From contig PJLO01000010.1 of NCBI GenBank assembly GCA_003010405.1, positions 1 to 64,000 of the forward strand: a DNA stretch of 64,000 bases. The letters are read 5' to 3'. Below are positions 27,158 to 35,639 of this stretch, piece by piece. This DNA comes from Acidobacteriota bacterium (GTDB lineage Bacteria > Acidobacteriota > Terriglobia > Terriglobales > Acidobacteriaceae). The position numbers and the translations under genes were made by a program. Every line of letters begins with the position of its first letter. Within the stretch, counting starts at the first letter, position 1. Below the pieces are notes generated by a model. The model did no database searches and was not told where the DNA came from. It saw nothing but the letters and a program-made list of their open reading frames with translations.

Positions 27158-27691
27158 TCACCGAGCCGTTTGCGTTACGCGCAACAGTTTATTTGCATCG
27201 TAGCCCCTTGCCGCAAGGCGACTGAGTATTTGCTGATATAGCGCGTCGTTCATCTGCGGCGTGCGGCTCAGTATCCAGAGATATTTGCGACTGGGTTCGC
27301 CCACCACTGCATACTCATAGTCGGAGCCCAGATCGAGCACCCAGTAATTCCCGAAAAACGGCCAGAAGAATGTGACTCTCAGTTTGGCGTTTGTGCTAGT
27401 GTCGGCGATCTTCGCCCAGCCCTTCGCCTCGCTGCGGCTGCCGTCCTTCTTCACGCATGTATTCAGCACGCTGATCCGTCCATCTTTGCGAAGCGCGTAA
27501 GTCGCTTCCACGTCGCGGTCGCATTGCTTTTCAAAACGATTGGGATAACGTGCGATTTCGTACCAGCGCCCCAGGTATCGCGATAGCTCAACACGCGGCA
27601 CCGTTGTCAAAACAGGCCTGCTGGCAGCGGCTGCACAGATAGCGGCAGAGGCAATCGCCGCTCCCAGCAAAAACCAATTCCGCTTCTTCAT
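27158..27691 (-). CDS. blc: Bacterial lipocalin (Blc type)
   Basis: This 177-aa protein has a signal peptide (about 1-23) without an obvious lipobox, then the lipocalin motif LSRYLGRWYEIARYPNRFEK (G-x-W). CDRDVEATYALRKDGRISVLNTC carries two cysteines that may pair, and YWVLDLGSDYEYAVVGEPSRKYLWILSRTP is the Blc-type core. It should bind fatty acids or lysophospholipids at the envelope. It lies 42 bp downstream of the beta-CASP nuclease gene. Confidence 0.93.
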   Translation of the reverse strand: MKKRNWFLLGAAIASAAICAAAASRPVLTTVPRVELSRYLGRWYEIARYPNRFEKQCDRDVEATYALRKDGRISVLNTCVKKDGSRSEAKGWAKIADTSTNAKLRVTFFWPFFGNYWVLDLGSDYEYAVVGEPSRKYLWILSRTPQMNDALYQQILSRLAARGYDANKLLRVTQTAR

Positions 27692-27733
27692 CCCTATCAG
27701 CGCTCCTTCCCTGTGATCGTGGATCCGCTCCTG

Positions 27734-29176
27734 TTAGGGTATTTCCGCCTTTTCCATGTAATGTGCCGTATCCACTTCCCAGCCCAGTTGCTTCTCAATC
27801 TCTTCCCGCAAGGCTTCCGCTGAATCCGGTTCACCGTGCACAATGTGCGTGTTCAGCGGAGTTTTCTTGAAGCTCCGAAGCCACTCTATCAACTCATCAA
27901 TGTCGGCATGATCGCTGAATTGTTCCAGCGACTCAATTTGTGCCCGTACCTGAACAATCTCGCCAAAGATCTTCACCTGAGGCGCACCATCCTTGATCTG
28001 GCGACCTCGTGTCCCCACCGCCTGATAGCCGATAAACAGTATCAGATTTCGCGGGTCCGGAAGGCGCTGAATAAGGTGATGCTGAATACGCCCACCCATG
28101 CACATCCCGTTCGATGAGACGATGATCGTCGGAAAATGACTCGCGTTGATCTCCTTCGATTCCGGCACAGTGCTTGCAAAGTGGAAACCCGGCCACGTCA
28201 GGGGCGAACCATGCCTGGCGATCAGATCCTTTGTTTCCGGGGTAAACTCCTCGCTGTGGTTCAGAAAAATCTTCACCGCATGAATTCCCATCGGCGAATC
28301 GGCATAGACGGGAATGCGGGGAATTTCCTTCTGCTCCATCAATTCCTTAATCATGAACAGGAACTTCTGCGTGCGCTCCACGGCAAAAGAAGGCACCACG
28401 ATGCTGCCGCCTCGCTTCACCGCCGCGCGGATCAGCGCGGCCATCTCCGGCATCACGTCTTCGTGAGGATGATGGCGATTGCCGTAAGTGGATTCCATCA
28501 CTAGTACGTCGGGGGCCTCTCCTCCTGTCGGTCCGGAGTGAACGACCTTGCCTGGCGCCGTGTGGTTATTACGAACCCGTCCAATGTCGCCGGTAAACAA
28601 CATCGTGCGGCGCTTGCCGTTGTTCGCCAGCGTGATCTCGGCCATTGCCGAACCCAGGATGTGGGCGGCGGGTATAAAGCGGAAGCTCACCTCCCCGCCC
28701 AGTTCCACAGTCTCTCCGAAAGGAACTGCGCGGAAGCGCGATAAACACTCCTGCGCCTCTTCCATCGTGTATAGAGGCAGGGCCGGTATGTGCTTCGAAC
28801 TTTTCCATTTATTGTGAAATGCCGCGTCTTCTTCCTGCAGATAGCCGGAGTCGGGCAGGATGATGCCGCACAGATCCACCGTCGCCGGGGTGGCATAGAC
28901 CGTTCCCGTGAAGCCTTCCTTGTATAAACGCGGAATCCACCCGCAGTGGTCCAGGTGGGCGTGGGTCAGGATAACAGCCTGAATCTCATGCGCCGGAACG
29001 GGAAGTTCCGTCCAGTTCTTCAGCCGCCATTCTTTTTGTCCCTGGAAAAGCCCGCAATCGACCAGCAGTTTGTAACCGGCGTTACTTTCTTTACCCGTTT
29101 TCTTGGGTGTTGTGTTGATGAGGTGCTTGGAACCTGTAACGGTACCCGCAGCACCGAGGAATTGAACGTAACTCAC
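27734..29176 (-). CDS. MBL-fold beta-CASP RNA-processing nuclease
   Basis: This 480-aa protein has a metallo-beta-lactamase domain interrupted by a beta-CASP domain, as in CPSF73/YSH1-like enzymes. The zinc motif HAHLDHCG (about residue 80) is intact, with GDIGRVRNNHTAPGK as the Asp ligand region, VLVMESTYGNRHHP and, late in the protein, VSSNGMCMGGRIQHHL and HIVHGEPDSAEAL. Relatives cut or trim RNA. This type is common in Acidobacteria and is distinct from RNase J, which has a longer C-terminal domain. It is likely cytoplasmic. Confidence 0.92.
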   Translation of the reverse strand: MSYVQFLGAAGTVTGSKHLINTTPKKTGKESNAGYKLLVDCGLFQGQKEWRLKNWTELPVPAHEIQAVILTHAHLDHCGWIPRLYKEGFTGTVYATPATVDLCGIILPDSGYLQEEDAAFHNKWKSSKHIPALPLYTMEEAQECLSRFRAVPFGETVELGGEVSFRFIPAAHILGSAMAEITLANNGKRRTMLFTGDIGRVRNNHTAPGKVVHSGPTGGEAPDVLVMESTYGNRHHPHEDVMPEMAALIRAAVKRGGSIVVPSFAVERTQKFLFMIKELMEQKEIPRIPVYADSPMGIHAVKIFLNHSEEFTPETKDLIARHGSPLTWPGFHFASTVPESKEINASHFPTIIVSSNGMCMGGRIQHHLIQRLPDPRNLILFIGYQAVGTRGRQIKDGAPQVKIFGEIVQVRAQIESLEQFSDHADIDELIEWLRSFKKTPLNTHIVHGEPDSAEALREEIEKQLGWEVDTAHYMEKAEIP

Positions 29177-29251
29177 GCGGCCCCCTCAATCTTAAAACAG
29201 ACCCTATAGCGTAAGGATAAACGCTAGGCTGCACTCAAAAAAACCACAATC

Positions 29252-31000
29252 TCACCGGTCAGTGGTCCCCGGATACGAAGTCGTCACCGAAATCACATTG
29301 TCGCGGCGTTCCGCTTCGGGCACGCTTCCGTCGTTCACCTGTACTTCGTTCGGAACGCTATCAAGAGGCACCCGCACAATGGCCTTACCTTTGGCGGGCA
29401 CAAACACCCGCGCGGAATTCTCTCCCTGACCAGAACGCGCGAACACCGGAACCTCACATCCGACCTCGCCGAGGTTTTCAATCGTTACAGCCGTCACCGT
29501 CATTTTGCCAAGCGTCTGTCGCGCGTGAGCGGACTCGACACGCAACTTCGGCAAACCCCGGTCGCGATACACCCATTCGTCGAAAAATGTTTCCAGATCG
29601 CGCTTCGGCGAAAACTGCGTTTCGATTAGTCTCTGCACATAAGCCGTGTCGCGATCATCCGCAGCGTTGTACTTCGCCAGCGCCGATCGCATCGCGCGCT
29701 CGCCCACCATGTCGCGCAGCATCCACCAGACATAAGCAGCCTTCGTACGAAAGAACAACTCATCCGCCGTAGTGATCAGCGGCTGCGGCCCAATGCTGGA
29801 TAGCTGCGTGGAACTGGTCTCGCCGGGAGCAGGCGTCCTCTGTGACTGTGCCTCTCCGACCGCCAGCGCCGAGCTGAATTGCCCAAGATAGGCAATAGCC
29901 GCGCGCCGCCCCGCTTGCCTTTCTCGAATAATCGCCTGCGCAAAATTGGCAATCCCCTCGCGAATCCAGGGACGCGGCGAATCGAACATGGCGTGGGCCG
30001 CCAGCCGCGCCATTGCCACCTCGGCACCAGCGCGCTGAACACTTCGCAGCGGCACAAAGTAATAAACTCCGGTTTCATACGGCAGCGCGTTGGGATCGGT
30101 AAGCTCCACCAGAACAATCTTGCGCCGCGCCGTGCCAAACCATTCTTCCAACGGCGGAATCACGTTTTCGGCCGCAGCCATGTAGTCACGGGCATAGCTG
30201 GTGTGTGCTGCCGTGTAATGGGCCGTCACCTTAGGCCGATCGGTTGTCTCCGCAGCATCGTCGAGCAGGACGATAACCGGGGCCACTCCAGGAAAATCGT
30301 CTGTAATCTCAGCTCCCGTCCTACCTTGGGAGCCGTTGGCTACAAAGATAAATTTTGAGTTGTCGCCTTCCGGCTGGGACGCTCTTGAGATATGCAGATG
30401 CAGTACCGCGGAAGCCTCGCGCTCGCGCCACTCCCGCAATGTTTCAAAAAGTTCGTTGCCCTGGCTCAGATTTGCCGCGTCCATCGACACCGGATACCAC
30501 GTTACAAATCCCGCGCCACGCAGCGCCGTGAAGCTGTCGCTGATCTCGTCCCAGTCGCTGCGGCGTGCAACGTTGTGCGGAGTACCGATCCGTTCCATCC
30601 GCGTAGCGTCTTTTTTTACTGTGCCCGAATAGCGTACTTTCAGCCGCAGGCTCTCTCCGGGAGCGACCGGTTCATCGAGTTTTACGATAGCTTCATTCAG
30701 CAGTCCGGTGTGGTCGATATCACTGGTGTAACTCTGCTCCAGCCACTCCACCTGTTCCCCGTCCTCGCTTACGATCGACAACCAGCGCAGCGAACTCGAA
30801 ATCTGCAGTACGGCTTCACGCTGCGGCGCCTTCGAAACATTCCGCAATTCGAGCGCACACTCGGCGGCCAGGCCATGCTGATGCGGGTAGAGCGTGACTT
30901 GCAAATCGTAGCGAGCAAAGCTGAAGGCATTGCGGTCCAGCGCCACCGCTGGCAATGCCAGAACCACAAACACCACGACTGCAAGCACAAAACGGCGCAA
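29252..31000 (-). CDS. M1-like peptidase homolog lacking the HExxH zinc motif
   Basis: This 582-aa exported protein has a signal peptide (residues 1-20). Residues about 25-130 are a beta-rich M1-type N-terminal domain (LRLKVRYSGTVK). Residues about 280-420 correspond to a gluzincin domain. Where HExxH should be, the sequence reads AMARLAAHAMF, so only one His (336) is left. The downstream glutamate helix is kept as PWIREGIANFAQ (Glu348). A late motif, ETFFDEWVYRDRGLPKLRV, matches the M1 C-terminal part (F-x-x-W). It is therefore probably a non-catalytic binding or chaperone-like relative. It follows rlmB by 2 bp. Confidence 0.83.
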   Translation of the reverse strand: MRRFVLAVVVFVVLALPAVALDRNAFSFARYDLQVTLYPHQHGLAAECALELRNVSKAPQREAVLQISSSLRWLSIVSEDGEQVEWLEQSYTSDIDHTGLLNEAIVKLDEPVAPGESLRLKVRYSGTVKKDATRMERIGTPHNVARRSDWDEISDSFTALRGAGFVTWYPVSMDAANLSQGNELFETLREWREREASAVLHLHISRASQPEGDNSKFIFVANGSQGRTGAEITDDFPGVAPVIVLLDDAAETTDRPKVTAHYTAAHTSYARDYMAAAENVIPPLEEWFGTARRKIVLVELTDPNALPYETGVYYFVPLRSVQRAGAEVAMARLAAHAMFDSPRPWIREGIANFAQAIIRERQAGRRAAIAYLGQFSSALAVGEAQSQRTPAPGETSSTQLSSIGPQPLITTADELFFRTKAAYVWWMLRDMVGERAMRSALAKYNAADDRDTAYVQRLIETQFSPKRDLETFFDEWVYRDRGLPKLRVESAHARQTLGKMTVTAVTIENLGEVGCEVPVFARSGQGENSARVFVPAKGKAIVRVPLDSVPNEVQVNDGSVPEAERRDNVISVTTSYPGTTDR

Positions 31001-31002
31001 GG

Positions 31003-31782
31003 TTACTCCTCTTTCCGCCTCTTTGCAGGTTTCTTCACCGCGGATTTCTGAGCCTGTCGCCGCTGCCGCTGCACTTCATACATCACAATGCCGCCCGCCA
31101 CCGAGACGTTCAGTGACGAAACTGCGCCCATCATCGGGATGGAAACCAGCATGTCGCACTTGCGGCGCACAAGATCGTGCAGCCCCTTGCCCTCGGCGCC
31201 CATCACAATGGCGCAGTTCATGTTGTAATCCAGCTCGTCGTAAGTCTGGTCGCCACGCTCGTCAAGGCCGACCACCCACACGTTCTTGTCCTTCAACTCT
31301 TCAATTGTCCGCGCAATATTGACCACGCGTGCCACTGGCAGGTGCTCGCTCGCTCCCGCCGATGCTTTGACCACGGTCCCGGTAATGCCTGCCGCACGGC
31401 GCTCCGGAATGACCACGCCGTCCACGCCCGCTCCATCGGCGGAACGTATCAGCGCGCCCAGATTGTGCGGGTCTTCCACCCCATCCAAAACCAGCAGAAA
31501 GCTGTACTGACCGTGCTTATTCTCCAGCAGTTCTTCCACCCCGGTGTATTCCTTGCGGGACGTGACCGCCATAATTCCCTGATGGGTATTGGTCCGCGTC
31601 TCGCGGTCGATGTCTTCGCGCGGCACAAACCGCACGCTGATGCCCTGCCCCCGGCAGTCATCCAGAATATGCTGCAAACGCTTGTCGGTTCGGTCTCGCG
31701 AGACTGCCACATAATCAAAGCGGCGGCCACCGCGCTTCAGCGCTTCGCCAATGGCATGAATGCCGTAAATAACTTCACTCAT
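31003..31782 (-). CDS. rlmB: 23S rRNA 2'-O-methyltransferase (SpoU/TrmH, RlmB type)
   Basis: This 259-aa SPOUT methyltransferase starts at ATG 31782 (MSEVIYGIHAIGEALKRGG). It has an N-terminal L30e-like substrate-binding domain and the three SpoU motifs: VEDPHNLGALIRSADGAG, VMGAEGKGL and IPMMGAVSSLNVSVAGGI. It should methylate a G in 23S rRNA using S-adenosylmethionine. It ends in a basic tail (KKPAKRRKEE). TACACT lies 6 nt before the ATG, with no Shine-Dalgarno sequence. Confidence 0.93.
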   Translation of the reverse strand: MSEVIYGIHAIGEALKRGGRRFDYVAVSRDRTDKRLQHILDDCRGQGISVRFVPREDIDRETRTNTHQGIMAVTSRKEYTGVEELLENKHGQYSFLLVLDGVEDPHNLGALIRSADGAGVDGVVIPERRAAGITGTVVKASAGASEHLPVARVVNIARTIEELKDKNVWVVGLDERGDQTYDELDYNMNCAIVMGAEGKGLHDLVRRKCDMLVSIPMMGAVSSLNVSVAGGIVMYEVQRQRRQAQKSAVKKPAKRRKEE

Positions 31783-31891
31783 ATCTACAGTGTACGGCAC
31801 GCGCGCTTAGCTCCAGTTGCAAAAATGACACACCGGGTTTTCTAGGCCTGCTCGACGTTCTATACTCGTCTGTACTTATTGAGGACTCAAA

Positions 31892-32665
31892 ATGTCGTTA
31901 TCCATCATCATCGTGGACGATGAACAGCTTGCGCGTGATGAACTCTCATACCTTCTGCGGGAGGTTGAAGACCTCGAGATCGTCGGTCAGGCCAAAAATG
32001 GCATAGAAGCCGTTAACCTGATCAAGGAAACCTCTCCAAATCTCGTCTTTCTCGATGTGCAGATGCCGGGCTTGGACGGCTTTGGAGTGATCAAAAAGCT
32101 GCTGGAAAAAAATATTCCGCTGCCCAACATCGTCTTCTCCACCGCTTTTGACCAGTACGCGGTAAAGGCCTTTGAGGTCAGCGCGCTCGACTACCTTCTG
32201 AAGCCATTTGAAAAGAAGCGTGTTCTCCAGGCAGTCGAGAAAGCCCGCAAGGCTCAAGAGTCTGATTCAGCGCCCAGTGAAAAGCTGGACACTCTGGTCA
32301 AGTTGTTGGAACAGCAGAAGCCCCACGCAGCCACCAAGGTTCTGCTCAAAGCCAATAATCGTCTTTTTCTCGTCGATCAGAAAGAGATCTGCTTCGCCTC
32401 CATCGAGGATGGCGTGATCACCGTCGTAGCCCAGAACATGGAGGGGCAATCGAACTGCCGCACGCTGGATGAACTGTTGTTATCGCTGGACGCAAACATC
32501 TTCTGGCGCGCTCACCGTTCCTATCTGGTGAATATCAACCGGATCAAGGAAGTCGTACCGTGGTTTAAGAGCAGCTATCAGATTCGCATGGATGACAAGA
32601 AGCAGACCGAGATTCCCGTAAGCCGCGCTCAGACCCGCCGCCTTCGCGATCTCTTCGGTTTGTAA
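31892..32665 (+). CDS. LytTR-type response regulator
   Basis: This 257-aa regulator has a receiver domain at 1-125, with acidic pocket Asp9/Asp10, phospho-acceptor Asp55 in VFLDVQMPG and Lys104 in LLKPF. A short linker is followed by a LytTR DNA-binding domain at about 150-255 (KEICFASIEDGVITV, FWRAHRSYLVNINRIKEVVPW). No histidine kinase gene is adjacent. A GAGGA site precedes the ATG and TATACT (31861-31866) is a possible -10. Targets are unknown. Confidence 0.94.
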   Translation: MSLSIIIVDDEQLARDELSYLLREVEDLEIVGQAKNGIEAVNLIKETSPNLVFLDVQMPGLDGFGVIKKLLEKNIPLPNIVFSTAFDQYAVKAFEVSALDYLLKPFEKKRVLQAVEKARKAQESDSAPSEKLDTLVKLLEQQKPHAATKVLLKANNRLFLVDQKEICFASIEDGVITVVAQNMEGQSNCRTLDELLLSLDANIFWRAHRSYLVNINRIKEVVPWFKSSYQIRMDDKKQTEIPVSRAQTRRLRDLFGL

Positions 32666-32715
32666 GCTTCTTGCAGGCACGGAGTTATCCAGCAGCGCGG
32701 TATAATTGAGGTTCC

Positions 32716-32961
32716 ATGAAAGCCTACGTTTATGTTTCGATGAAGAAGAGTGTCCTTGACCCACAGGGCAAGACCGTTCAGCGCGCGTTGACCAAGATGG
32801 GTTACAAGGGCGTTGCCGACGTCCGCCAGGGCAAGTACTTTGAGCTTTCGCTCGACGGAAGCTTGGATCGCGACGCCGCCCGCGCTGAGGTTGAGCGCAT
32901 GGCCCGCGAAGTCCTTACCAATCCGGTGATCGAAGAGTTCCATTACACCTTCGAGGACTAG
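32716..32961 (+). CDS. purS: Phosphoribosylformylglycinamidine synthase subunit PurS
   Basis: This 81-aa protein is the small bridging subunit of the three-part FGAM synthase (PurS-PurQ-PurL) in purine synthesis. [29 protein letters not shown], followed by [16 protein letters not shown], matches the family along its whole length. purQ and purL are not adjacent, which is unusual since the three are often together. TATAAT (32701-32706) sits only 9 nt before the ATG, overlapping a GAGG site. Confidence 0.93.
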   Translation: MKAYVYVSMKKSVLDPQGKTVQRALTKMGYKGVADVRQGKYFELSLDGSLDRDAARAEVERMAREVLTNPVIEEFHYTFED

Positions 32962-32988
32962 CACCGGGTCCTCACTTTCGCAACATCT

Positions 32989-33002
32989 CCCGCCACGGCG
33001 GG
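32989..33002 (+). terminator. Short GC hairpin between purS and glmS
   Basis: CCCGC and GCGGG pair around a CACG loop, followed by TTTCAT. It could be a weak terminator after purS or part of the glmS leader (glmS ATG is 33 bp further). No glmS ribozyme core is visible in this short space. Confidence 0.35.
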
Positions 33003-33035
33003 TTTCATAAAGTTAGTTTTTGCAGGGAGTCGTTC

Positions 33036-34910
33036 ATGTGCGGAATTGTTGGCTATGTGGGTAAGAAGCAGGTTGTTCCGGTAATCATCGACGGTTTGCG
33101 CCGTCTTGAGTATCGCGGCTACGACTCGGCCGGAATCGCCGTTGCCGGAGGCGAGCACGGCCTGCAGGTTCGCCGTGCCGAAGGGAAACTCCGCAATCTG
33201 GAAGATGTAGTTCGCCACAATTCCATCGACGGCACCTACGGCATAGGCCACACCCGCTGGGCCACCCACGGACGCCCCAGCGAAGAAAACGCTCACCCTC
33301 ATCGCGATTGCACGGGAACCATCGTCGTAGTTCACAACGGAATCGTCGAGAACTACCTCGCTCTCAAGAAGCAGCTTCGTGAAGAGGGACACAGCTACAA
33401 GACGGAGACCGATACCGAAGTCATCGCGCACCTCATCGAGAAATACTTCATTCTGGAAAATCCGGATAAGAAGATCTCTCTCGAAGAAGCCGTGCGCATG
33501 ACCGTCAAGCGGTTGCGCGGCGTCTTTGCGCTTTCTGTCATCTCCAGCTCCGAGCCAAACAAGATCATTGCCGCGCGCAACGGCCCACCAGCCGTGATTG
33601 GATTGGGCAAGGACGAGTATTTTGTCGCGAGCGACGTTCCCGCAATTCTTTACCACACACGTGACTTGTTCTTCCTGGGCGACGGCGATCTGGCCGTTCT
33701 TACTCCCGAGGGCGTCACTCTCACCGACTTTGACGGCAAGCCCGTTCAGCGTGAAGTGCAGCACATCACCTGGGACCCCATCATGGCGGAAAAAGGCGGC
33801 TTCAAGCATTTCATGCTTAAGGAGATCTATGAGCAGCCGCGCGCCGTTCGTGATACTGCGATGGGACGCGTCTCGTTCGACACCGGAAAAGTGTTCCTGG
33901 AACACATGGATGTCTCCGACGAGGAATTCCGCAATCTGTCAAAGCTGAACATCGCAGCCTGCGGCACAAGCTGGCACTCCGGGCTCGCGGGAAAGTACAT
34001 GATCGAGCGTCTGGCGCGCGTCCCCGTGGAAGTGGACTACGCCAGCGAATTCCGCTACCGCAATCCCCTGATCGACAAGAACGACATGACGATGGTCATC
34101 ACTCAGTCCGGCGAGACTGCAGACACCATCGCCGCACAGCGCGAATCCAAGGCGCGTGGCGCCAAGACAATCGCCATCTGCAATGTGGTCGGAGCCATGA
34201 TCGCGCGCGATGCAGATGGCACGATCTACACTCACGCCGGCCCGGAAATTGGCGTGGCATCCACCAAGGCTTTCACCGCGCAACTGGTCGCGTTGTTTCT
34301 TTTTGCGCTGCACCTCGCGCAGATACGGGGCACCGTCAGCGAGGAAGAATCGATCAATCTTACCCAGGAGCTTTCGAAGCTCCCCGGACGTCTCGAAGCC
34401 GTCCTCGCCCTCGATGAGGAAATCGAGGAACTCGCGCGCATCTATCAGCGCGTGCAGGACTTCCTCTTCCTTGGCCGCGGCATACACTTCCCGATTGCGC
34501 TTGAAGGCGCGCTCAAATTGAAGGAAATCTCCTACATTCACGCCGAAGGCTATGCCGCAGGCGAAATGAAGCATGGTCCCAATGCACTCATCGACGAAGA
34601 CCTGCCGGTTGTAATCATTGCCACGCAGGACAAGAACGATCCCAGCTCCGTGCTGCGCTATGAAAAGACGATCTCGAACCTGAAAGAAGTCAAGGCCCGC
34701 TCCGGCCGCGTTATTGCCCTTGCAACTGAAGGAGATGAGGACATTCGCGAGTCTGCCGACCACGTGATCTTCGTTCCCCCCGCGCCGGAAATACTGTTGC
34801 CCATACTCGAAATCGTGCCGTTACAGTTGCTCGCCTATCACATAGCTGTGCGCCGGGGATGCGACGTGGATCAACCGCGAAATCTCGCAAAATCCGTGAC
34901 AGTCGAGTAA
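33036..34910 (+). CDS. glmS: Glutamine-fructose-6-phosphate aminotransferase
   Basis: This 624-aa enzyme makes glucosamine-6-phosphate for cell-wall and lipid precursors. The class II glutaminase domain begins [13 protein letters not shown] with the nucleophile Cys2, and [19 protein letters not shown] follows. Two SIS domains hold the sugar phosphate ([33 protein letters not shown]). The C-terminus ends in the conserved [20 protein letters not shown] site precedes the ATG. Confidence 0.98.
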   Translation: MCGIVGYVGKKQVVPVIIDGLRRLEYRGYDSAGIAVAGGEHGLQVRRAEGKLRNLEDVVRHNSIDGTYGIGHTRWATHGRPSEENAHPHRDCTGTIVVVHNGIVENYLALKKQLREEGHSYKTETDTEVIAHLIEKYFILENPDKKISLEEAVRMTVKRLRGVFALSVISSSEPNKIIAARNGPPAVIGLGKDEYFVASDVPAILYHTRDLFFLGDGDLAVLTPEGVTLTDFDGKPVQREVQHITWDPIMAEKGGFKHFMLKEIYEQPRAVRDTAMGRVSFDTGKVFLEHMDVSDEEFRNLSKLNIAACGTSWHSGLAGKYMIERLARVPVEVDYASEFRYRNPLIDKNDMTMVITQSGETADTIAAQRESKARGAKTIAICNVVGAMIARDADGTIYTHAGPEIGVASTKAFTAQLVALFLFALHLAQIRGTVSEEESINLTQELSKLPGRLEAVLALDEEIEELARIYQRVQDFLFLGRGIHFPIALEGALKLKEISYIHAEGYAAGEMKHGPNALIDEDLPVVIIATQDKNDPSSVLRYEKTISNLKEVKARSGRVIALATEGDEDIRESADHVIFVPPAPEILLPILEIVPLQLLAYHIAVRRGCDVDQPRNLAKSVTVE

Positions 34911-34914
34911 TTAA

Positions 34915-34956
34915 CCGAACGGATGCATCGAACAACTTTAGTTGCCATTCGTCCGG
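34915..34956. other. Hairpin just after glmS
   Basis: Imperfect 11-bp arms (34915-34925 and 34946-34956) enclose a small CAAC-TTTA-GTTG hairpin. An A-run follows on the plus strand, so the U tract expected for a glmS terminator is missing. The rest of 34957-35195 shows no gene I can support. Confidence 0.35.
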
Positions 34957-35195
34957 AAAAAAAGTTTGCAAATTGTTCAGAACTGCGGGAATCTTAGTGT
35001 GCAAGCGTCAATCTAGGCACGTCGCTTCCTCCTTGAAGCAACTCCCCGACGGGGGTCATACGCCGGGACTAAGGAAGTGGATGTCGGGATGTTTGTCGTC
35101 CGCTTCTTGTAGCCGAAGCTGATCTGTCGTTGCAAGCCGGAAATGGTGGCATGAACAGCACTTTCATAATCCGGCCTGTTTGAGGAGTGTGTGGC

Positions 35196-35540
35196 ATGGT
35201 TTATAAACAAGGGGCGTCTGCCCAGGTTCACAGACATCACTTTCAACTATATACGACGCAATGGACTACCACTTGTACCTTTGCGTCTTATTACTGCAGC
35301 TGTGGAATAACCCTGGAAGTCTATAGTTTCCGGGAACAGAAGCTTGTAGACGATTCCAATTCACACTATGGAGTAGCGATCTATCTGGAGGGAAACGGAG
35401 AACATCGCTGGGTAAGTGCAGACGAAGTGGTGGAATATGCTCTTCGCCTGGACCTGAGACTGGACTGGCTCAAACCAGCCCATGACAGCGCTCGTGAGGG
35501 AAAACCCGCTGAAAATAAAGAGGATGGGCCTAAAGAGTAG
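35196..35540 (+). CDS. Small protein of unknown function
   Basis: This 114-aa protein starts at ATG 35196, chosen because GAGGAG lies 8 nt upstream. It has a Thr/Cys-rich N-terminal half with Cys in TTTCTFASYYCSCGITLEVY and a charged C-terminal tail. There is no signal peptide. The CSC-type cysteine pair plus a third Cys could bind a metal, but no family is recognised. It is convergent with the radical SAM gene. Confidence 0.55.
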   Translation: MVYKQGASAQVHRHHFQLYTTQWTTTCTFASYYCSCGITLEVYSFREQKLVDDSNSHYGVAIYLEGNGEHRWVSADEVVEYALRLDLRLDWLKPAHDSAREGKPAENKEDGPKE

Positions 35541-35639
35541 TAGGGCGCATCCCCACCACACGCCCACCCCGTTCTGGATTCGCAAACCACCATTAACTAG
35601 AGTACATGTTTTCCCCAGGTATCCTGAGATTTGGGAGTC

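Noticed and set aside
27002..27241. 79-codon frame on the plus strand upstream of the lipocalin end
   Set aside because: It starts at TTG with no clear ribosome-binding site, overlaps the lipocalin gene and has no recognisable features.
32962..33035. glmS ribozyme upstream of glmS
   Set aside because: The space is only 74 bp and shows just a small hairpin; the ribozyme core would not fit.
32958..33905. 315-codon frame antisense to glmS
   Set aside because: It mirrors the glutaminase domain of glmS, which is certain. No family features are seen.
35013..35246. 77-codon minus-strand frame between glmS and the small protein gene
   Set aside because: It overlaps the start of a better-supported plus-strand gene and has basic, arginine-rich composition typical of antisense frames.
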